From the NCBI GenBank assembly GCA_025455795.1, contig JALOLW010000089.1, forward strand, positions 1 to 10,761: DNA of 10,761 nt, read 5' to 3'. The notes under the pieces were generated by a model, which saw only the letters and a list, made by a program, of their open reading frames with translations, did no database searches and was not told where the DNA came from. Positions 6,393 to 10,761 of the stretch are shown piece by piece. Position numbers and translations under genes: made by a program. The stretch is from Spirosomataceae bacterium (GTDB lineage Bacteria; Bacteroidota; Bacteroidia; Cytophagales; Spirosomataceae). The stretch's first letter is position 1; each line of letters opens with the position of its first letter.

Positions 6393-8684
6393 TTATTTGA
6401 CTAATTTCCTTAATTCTTCTTCATTGATTTGAACGGGGAACTGCTGTCTTAATTGTTCTAACCAGTTCTTTTCCAACGTCTTTTGCAACTCATTGATAAC
6501 GGCCCCGCGCGCTTCGGCAAAGGTCTTGGTGCGGGCAGCTTGGATTTCGGTGATATTGACCCACGCTTTTTTACCGTTGACATTGACGTATTGTGCGCCC
6601 GTTTGCCAAGTAGCTTTGGTCAAAAATTCATTGGCGTTTTGGGCAAATAACCCCCTATTGATGCTGATTTTTCCAATTTTCAGGACATTCAAGGCTTTTT
6701 CTACGTCTTTGGGCGAGGTGCTAAAATACTGAAAACTCACGCGACGATTGCGATTGGCGTCAGGCACGGGCTTAAATTTTCCGTAATTTTTCTCGGTGAT
6801 GCGAGAGGGTGCAACCCCGTTTTGGGTGAGCAAATTTACTACTTTTTGGAGGCGTAAGCTGGCGATGTCGTCTTTTTCGGTATCTTCTTGATAAGCAGAC
6901 ACTTCTACCGAGTAGGCGGGGTTGTTGAGCAACGTAAGGGCCACGTCAAAAACAGCCTCTTGTTGTTGGGCGTTGGGGGTGGAAGCATCGGTACCAAACA
7001 AAATATCCGCGCCTTTGCGTCGAAGGGCGTAGGGGGACGTTGCCAAAATGGTTTGTGCCCGCGCCATGAGCGAGTCGTTGTCGGCAGTAATGATGGTGGC
7101 TACGGCCCGTTCGGGATAGCGGTATTTGTCTTTGGTTTGTTCCCAAAGGGCTTTTTGGGCGAGTGAGTCGGTCAAAGATTTTTCCCAAACGTTGGCTTCC
7201 ATCAATTGCGACAGCAGTACCCCGTCGTGCATTTCGGCCATCAAATGACGAAATTCTGGGTGCTTCTTTTCCAAGTTGTTCTCTTCGGTTTCGACCAAAG
7301 CCTTGTTTTGAAAGGTTTGATAATAACGATTGAGCAGCACCGACAGCGACGATTGGGCGGCGACGGGTTCTTGAATAGTGCCTATGTATTCATAAAATTG
7401 ATTGACCGTAAAGGCTTTGGCGTCAATTTCAAACAACGGCTTTTGTTCTAAGCCTGCCCCAAGTGGTTCTTTGTATTTCCATTGACCTTTGAGGAGAGTG
7501 GTGTCTATTTGCTTGAAAGCAGCCTCTTTGATCGAGGTCAATTCGTTGATTTTGTAGGTGTTGCGCAGTTTTGAGACGAGCGTTTGTTGGAGTAAATCGC
7601 CGCGCGTATCGGTTTTGACTTTGGCGCGGAGTTGAGGGGCCATTTCGTCAAAAGAAGGCACAGGCTTTTTGGCGAGTAGTTTGATAATGTGCCAGCCGTA
7701 ATTGGTCAAAAACGGCTCGGAAATATCGCCGATTTGTTGGAGACCAAAGGCTTTTTCTTCAAAAATCGGCATCCACTCACCCGTCCCAAACTCCCGCAAT
7801 ACCCCCCCGTTGTTTTTGGTGGTGGCATCGTCGGAATAGTCGCGGCAGACAATGTCCCAAGATTCTTGTTTGAGGAGTTCGTGCGCGCGGTCAATGTTGG
7901 TTTTGGCGGCGGCTTTGCCTTCTTCGGTGGCGGCACTGCTCACACGTACCAATAGATGTGCTACCTGTACGCGCCCGCGTGTGAGGCGGCGGTCGGTGAC
8001 TTTGAGGATATGATAGCCCGAATGAGTACGAACAAGGTCGGAAACTTTGCCCTTGGGGAGTTTATAAGCTACATTTTCAAGCGGATATACCAGTTGAAAA
8101 GCAGTGAAAAAGCCCAAGTCACCTCCTGCGGAAGCACTACTGAGGTCTTTGGAATATCGCTTGGCGGCTTCTTCAAAAGTGATTTCGTTTTGGAGGATTT
8201 GACTTCGGAGCGCGGTGGCGGCTCGGTAAGCAGCGAGGGTGTCGGCAGGAGCAGCGTCGCGGGCCACGGCGACCAAAATGTGAGAAGCCCTAATTTCGTC
8301 TTTCAAACGCTCGTAGGCTTCGGCTACCAAGTTGTCAGTCAGAACTTTATCGGTCAGATACGGTTGCGCCAGCACTTTGCGATACGAGGTGATTTCTTCT
8401 TTGAAAGTGGACAGGGTATCCATTCCTCGCTGCTCGGCAGCCGCTACTTTCAGTTTGAGATTGGTATAAAGCCGCAGGTATTCGGTGATGTCGGTGGGCT
8501 TGGTGGTATCGTCCGAAAACTGATTTTTGGTAAACGACTGAAAAAATTCATCGGTCGTAAATTTCTTGTTACCAATCGCCAGAATGGTCGGTTCGGCAGG
8601 TGGCGGAGGTGGAGCTGGTTTGGAAGTTTTGCAGCCTATAAAAGCGGCAAAAACTGTTAAAATCAAACTAATTCGTAGTAACAT
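6393..8684 (-). CDS. Parvulin (PpiC/SurA-type) lipoprotein with OmpA-like segment
   Basis: A 763-residue envelope protein. The N-terminus MLLRISLILTVFAAFIGC is a lipoprotein signal with the lipidated Cys at 18, followed by a Pro-rich linker. Two parvulin domains are in tandem: about 130-231 (SHILV with His135, GGDLGFF, then GYHILKV) and about 238-337 (AHLLV with His243, NNGGVLREFGTGEW, then GWHIIKLL). A long helical region follows. Residues 559-654 resemble an OmpA-like domain (ILFGTDAS ... SRITEKNYG ... NRNRRVSF), after which a chaperone-like C-terminal helical region ends the protein. It probably helps fold envelope proteins while anchored to a membrane. The ATG at 8684 gives a proper lipoprotein signal; an upstream TTG would add 18 basic residues. 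It leads an operon with the SurA-like and MoxR genes. The parvulin assignment is sure; the OmpA-like reading is inference. Confidence 0.9.
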   Translation of the reverse strand: MLLRISLILTVFAAFIGCKTSKPAPPPPPAEPTILAIGNKKFTTDEFFQSFTKNQFSDDTTKPTDITEYLRLYTNLKLKVAAAEQRGMDTLSTFKEEITSYRKVLAQPYLTDKVLTDNLVAEAYERLKDEIRASHILVAVARDAAPADTLAAYRAATALRSQILQNEITFEEAAKRYSKDLSSASAGGDLGFFTAFQLVYPLENVAYKLPKGKVSDLVRTHSGYHILKVTDRRLTRGRVQVAHLLVRVSSAATEEGKAAAKTNIDRAHELLKQESWDIVCRDYSDDATTKNNGGVLREFGTGEWMPIFEEKAFGLQQIGDISEPFLTNYGWHIIKLLAKKPVPSFDEMAPQLRAKVKTDTRGDLLQQTLVSKLRNTYKINELTSIKEAAFKQIDTTLLKGQWKYKEPLGAGLEQKPLFEIDAKAFTVNQFYEYIGTIQEPVAAQSSLSVLLNRYYQTFQNKALVETEENNLEKKHPEFRHLMAEMHDGVLLSQLMEANVWEKSLTDSLAQKALWEQTKDKYRYPERAVATIITADNDSLMARAQTILATSPYALRRKGADILFGTDASTPNAQQQEAVFDVALTLLNNPAYSVEVSAYQEDTEKDDIASLRLQKVVNLLTQNGVAPSRITEKNYGKFKPVPDANRNRRVSFQYFSTSPKDVEKALNVLKIGKISINRGLFAQNANEFLTKATWQTGAQYVNVNGKKAWVNITEIQAARTKTFAEARGAVINELQKTLEKNWLEQLRQQFPVQINEEELRKLVK

Positions 8685-8714
8685 CAACACATTTCTTTTT
8701 CTAAACAAAACTTT

Positions 8715-8739
8715 TTTGGGCGTGATTTTATTGCCCAAA
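8715..8739 (-). promoter_or_regulatory. Inverted repeat at the predicted 5' end of the parvulin operon mRNA
   Basis: A perfect 7-bp inverted repeat (TTTGGGC at 8715-8721, GCCCAAA at 8733-8739) encloses an 11-nt spacer. It starts three nt downstream of the -7 box, so it would form a hairpin at or near the first transcribed base, or an operator overlapping the start. On the transcript it is followed by A residues, not T, so it is not a terminator. Confidence 0.45.
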
Positions 8740-8742
8740 TCG

Positions 8743-8774
8743 CAAAATTAGGCAAAACTTGCGGAAAATACAGA
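8743..8774 (-). promoter_or_regulatory. Promoter of the parvulin-SurA-MoxR operon
   Basis: On the minus strand TCTG (8774-8771, one mismatch from TTTG) is followed after exactly 20 nt by TAATTTTG (8750-8743), a perfect TAnnTTTG -7 box. It lies in the 103-nt gap after the enoyl-CoA hydratase gene and gives a leader of about 50 nt before the lipoprotein ATG. Confidence 0.65.
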
Positions 8775-8787
8775 AATTGTGGAAAGT

Positions 8788-9552
8788 TTAGGGCTTTTGC
8801 GTCGCGGCCACAATGGCGGCTTTGGCAGAAGGCGACAACACAAGACGCCCACTCGTAGCGGCTCGTTCGGCCAGGAGCGCGTCCCAATGGTCGGTGTTTT
8901 GCCAAAAGGCTTTTTTGAGGGCTTGGAGGGCTTCGGGGTTGTAGCGGGTAAGTTGTTGTGCAAAGTTGGCAACTGCCGCGTCCATGCTGCTTGTATCGTC
9001 AAAAATTTCGTAATAAAGCCCTTTCTCTTTGGCCCACTGGGCTGAAAAAAAGTTGTTTGGATTGAGCGTCAAGGCGGTAAAAGCCGACAAGCCGATTTTA
9101 CGCTCGATGGCTGGCCCAACCACAAACGGCCCAATGCCTATCAGCAACTCGCTCAGGCGAATACTGGCGTGCTGGGTGGCAAAACAATAATCAGCCGCTG
9201 CGGCGAGTCCCACGCCTCCTCCGACGACCTTGCCTTGCACGCGCCCCAACACGAGGAGCGACGACTCACGAATGGCGTTGATGACGGAGGCAAAACCCGA
9301 AAAAAACTGTTTCCCCGCTTCGGGGGTTTGGAGTGTCGAAAGTTCGTCAAAACTCGCACCCGCACAAAAAGTGCGCTCACCGCCGCTTTGGAGGACGATG
9401 ACGCGGGCGTTTGGCTCGTCGGACGCCGCGCGAATCGCTCTTGCTAAGTCTGCTAAAATACTGCTCGGCAGGGAGTTTTGGGCGGGATGAAAAAACGTAA
9501 TCGTTGCTACACCTTCGAGCGAGAGTTCGGTTTTGACAAAGGCTTCCATCAT
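8788..9552 (-). CDS. Enoyl-CoA hydratase/isomerase family protein, methylglutaconyl-CoA hydratase type
   Basis: A 254-residue crotonase-fold enzyme, usual length. The oxyanion-hole strand is FCAGASFDEL (62-71) and the second CoA-binding loop is GGGVGLAAAADYC (111-123). By alignment with rat mitochondrial enoyl-CoA hydratase, the position of Glu144 is Gly115, while the Glu164 position is kept as Glu135 in LSELLIGIG. The GGGVGL plus LSE combination resembles LiuC-type 3-methylglutaconyl-CoA hydratase of leucine breakdown rather than a two-Glu enoyl-CoA hydratase, and HPAQNS near the N-terminus fits a Bacteroidota group of this type. The substrate is therefore inferred. It is cytoplasmic. Its first ATG (9552) overlaps the TGA of the epimerase gene, so translation is probably coupled; a second ATG follows immediately. 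No other leucine-degradation gene is visible. Confidence 0.88.
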   Translation of the reverse strand: MMEAFVKTELSLEGVATITFFHPAQNSLPSSILADLARAIRAASDEPNARVIVLQSGGERTFCAGASFDELSTLQTPEAGKQFFSGFASVINAIRESSLLVLGRVQGKVVGGGVGLAAAADYCFATQHASIRLSELLIGIGPFVVGPAIERKIGLSAFTALTLNPNNFFSAQWAKEKGLYYEIFDDTSSMDAAVANFAQQLTRYNPEALQALKKAFWQNTDHWDALLAERAATSGRLVLSPSAKAAIVAATQKP

Positions 9553-10475
9553 ATCAGTCCTTTAAATACATCTTTGACCGCTGCCAAATTGACCTTGTGC
9601 GCCTCTACGCCATTCATGGTGTTGGGGGTTTTGGCTTCTACACTTTGTTCTATCACGATGAGCGGGCGGATTTTCATTGCAAGGAGTTGTTGGGCATAGC
9701 GACGATAGTCAATGTCGCCCTCGCCGCTGAATGTTTCAGTCCAAATCCCGCCTTTTGACTGCCTGATGTGCAGCTCTACAATGCGGCTGCCGTACATTTT
9801 AAGAGTGTCAAAAACGGCCACTTCCGAATTTTCAGAACCTCGGTACATCCAATGCGTGTCCATACAAAAAGCCACATTTTTAGGAGAGGTGTTTTGCATC
9901 ACGTGATGAAACTCCCGTGCGCCCGCGAGCATTTCCATGTCGTGCGTGTGGTAGGCGAGGGTGATGCCTTTTTGGCGAAGTCCCGCGCCGAGTTTTTCCA
10001 AGTTTTTGGCTTGCTCGATGAGTTGTTTGTCGTTTTTGACTTCTTTGCCCCCCCACCGAAGCGGCGTAGGATTGGTCACGAAGATTTTGGTGCCGTATTT
10101 GATGGCTTCGTCGGCCAGTTGCAGCACCGATTGGATAGATTCGGTGGCCTTGTCGGGTTCGTGCAGCAGGGTATTGACATAAGCCGAAGGAACAGCGATA
10201 CCGTGCTTTTTAAAGGCGTTCATCAGTTTTTGCGTACCTTCGACGGTAGTGAGGCTTGGTTCGATGGCCGTAATGCCCGTTTGCCGAAATTCCGTACAAA
10301 ACGCATCCAAGTCGTTTTCCCAATTTTTACCCTGACGGCCATAAAATGTACTCCAATTGTAGGTGTTACACGAAATCGGCCAAGTAGTCTTTTGAGCTTG
10401 GGCAGCCACGGTAGTAGCATTTATCAATGGCAGTGCAGCCAACGTTTGCAGGAAATTACGACGGGAGGAGGGCAT
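9549..10475 (-). CDS. Tat-exported sugar phosphate isomerase/epimerase-like TIM-barrel protein
   Basis: A 308-residue protein of the xylose-isomerase-like (AP-endonuclease 2) TIM-barrel superfamily. The N-terminus SSRRNFLQTLAALPL is a twin-arginine signal (Arg5, Arg6, Phe8, Leu9), with likely cleavage after AQA at residue 27, so the folded protein should be sent to the periplasm. Candidate metal ligands sit at the ends of barrel strands: Glu181 in YHTHDME (175-181), Asp206 in CMDTHW, His236 in ELHIRQ and Glu276 in VIEQS, the Glu/Asp/His/Glu set of metal-dependent sugar epimerases. Glu72 and the EGDIDY segment (252-257) may also line the site. The substrate cannot be named. It lies 86 nt after an FAD oxidoreductase, which suggests a shared role in sugar oxidation, and its stop overlaps the hydratase start. 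Confidence 0.87.
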   Translation of the reverse strand: MPSSRRNFLQTLAALPLINATTVAAQAQKTTWPISCNTYNWSTFYGRQGKNWENDLDAFCTEFRQTGITAIEPSLTTVEGTQKLMNAFKKHGIAVPSAYVNTLLHEPDKATESIQSVLQLADEAIKYGTKIFVTNPTPLRWGGKEVKNDKQLIEQAKNLEKLGAGLRQKGITLAYHTHDMEMLAGAREFHHVMQNTSPKNVAFCMDTHWMYRGSENSEVAVFDTLKMYGSRIVELHIRQSKGGIWTETFSGEGDIDYRRYAQQLLAMKIRPLIVIEQSVEAKTPNTMNGVEAHKVNLAAVKDVFKGLI

Positions 10476-10480
10476 AGGGG

Positions 10481-10504
10481 AATGAGTGAATGATTGAATG
10501 AGGG
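10481..10504. repeat. Octamer tandem repeat upstream of the epimerase gene
   Basis: Plus-strand units are AATGAGTG (10481-10488), AATGATTG (10489-10496) and AATGAGGG (10497-10504). The array ends exactly 5 nt upstream of the epimerase ATG, the same placement as the related array at 3376-3412 before fabD. Confidence 0.75.
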
Positions 10505-10561
10505 AGGGTTGCGTCTTTCATTTTGTTTTTGAAAAGGGAGATTTTGCTAAATTTTACTTCA

Positions 10562-10761
10562 TTAGGGCATGAAAGCATCGCTTTCTTTGGCCAGTGTTCG
10601 CCCCAAATATCGGCCAAAACTCAGTGCGGGCGTGAGAAACATCCCTCCCACGAAGGCGTTGCCACAGAGTGCGCCACCACCCAAAATTTCCCCTGCGGCG
10701 TAAAGTCCTTCAATCGGTTGGTGGGCGTGGTCAAGCACTTGTAGGTCGGTATTGACGGCTA
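10562..10761 (-). CDS. FAD-dependent oxidoreductase (FAD-binding 2 / fumarate-reductase flavoprotein type), C-terminal part only
   Basis: Only the last 65 complete codons are in the window; the gene begins beyond the right edge. The visible part contains IEGLYAAGEILGGGALCGNA followed by FVGGMFLTPALSFGR. This is the C-terminal FAD-contacting region of flavoproteins related to fumarate reductase, succinate dehydrogenase and 3-ketosteroid dehydrogenases, where the GLYAAGE strand and the following glycine-rich helix close over the cofactor. The substrate-binding part is missing, so the reaction cannot be named. The stop is TAA at 10564-10562. The next gene, the Tat-exported epimerase-like protein, follows after 86 nt with no terminator between them, so co-transcription is plausible. 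Confidence 0.8.
   Translation of the reverse strand, partial: AVNTDLQVLDHAHQPIEGLYAAGEILGGGALCGNAFVGGMFLTPALSFGRYLGRTLAKESDAFMP

Noticed and set aside
7956..8660. 234-codon open frame on the plus strand
   Set aside because: It lies wholly opposite the parvulin lipoprotein gene, its translation has no recognisable domain, and there is no promoter in front of it. It is a shadow of the codon bias on the other strand.
8685..8738. TTG-initiated 18-residue extension of the parvulin lipoprotein
   Set aside because: It would place a basic stretch before the lipoprotein signal and would start within the predicted 5' hairpin. The ATG at 8684 gives a standard signal.
9768..10493. 241-codon open frame on the plus strand
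   Set aside because: It is antisense to the epimerase gene, which has a clear Tat signal and catalytic motifs. The plus-strand translation matches no family I know.
1..10761. CRISPR array, insertion sequence, integrase, toxin-antitoxin or defence island
   Set aside because: No spaced direct repeats of CRISPR size, no transposase or recombinase motifs, no terminal inverted repeats, and no paired small genes were found. The only tRNA has no repeated 3' end nearby that would suggest an attachment site.

Overview
The window looks like a chromosomal segment of a Bacteroidota member, most likely in the Cytophagales. Three things support this: near-perfect Bacteroidota promoter boxes (TAnnTTTG at -7) sit in front of several genes, the starts lack Shine-Dalgarno motifs, and the protein types are characteristic (a run of parvulin isomerase genes followed by a MoxR ATPase, a short RRM protein, and a crotonase of a type common in the phylum). 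Base composition is intermediate. Genus is not determinable by eye; Runella or Spirosoma-like relatives are a guess. Every gene I can support is on the minus strand, so transcription runs from high to low coordinates. I see no mobile element, CRISPR array, rRNA, prophage or defence system.

Layout in the direction of transcription. (a) 10761-8788: the C-terminal end of an FAD-dependent oxidoreductase, a Tat-exported sugar isomerase/epimerase-like protein, and a methylglutaconyl-type enoyl-CoA hydratase whose ATG overlaps the epimerase stop. (b) 8774-3981: a promoter, a large lipoprotein with two parvulin domains and an OmpA-like segment, a SurA-like periplasmic isomerase and a MoxR AAA+ ATPase, probably one envelope-protein-folding operon. 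(c) 3949-3457: a monocistronic RRM RNA-binding protein with its own promoter, a ~105-nt structured leader and a strong terminator. (d) 3422-2496: fabD (malonyl-CoA:ACP transacylase), with a leader made almost entirely of an octamer repeat. (e) 2372-2205: tRNA-Gln(UUG) with promoter and terminator. (f) 2124-1: an HPr-kinase-like P-loop protein, a Gfo/Idh/MocA oxidoreductase and the N-terminus of a secreted esterase, closely spaced and probably co-transcribed.

Most genes are ordinary housekeeping or accessory metabolism. The observations most worth a second look are the OmpA-like segment buried in the parvulin lipoprotein, the same octamer repeat placed exactly 5 nt upstream of two unrelated start codons, the structured leader of the RRM gene with a possible 11-codon upstream ORF, and the stand-alone HPr-kinase-like protein paired with a sugar-type oxidoreductase. 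I found no convincing undescribed multi-gene system.
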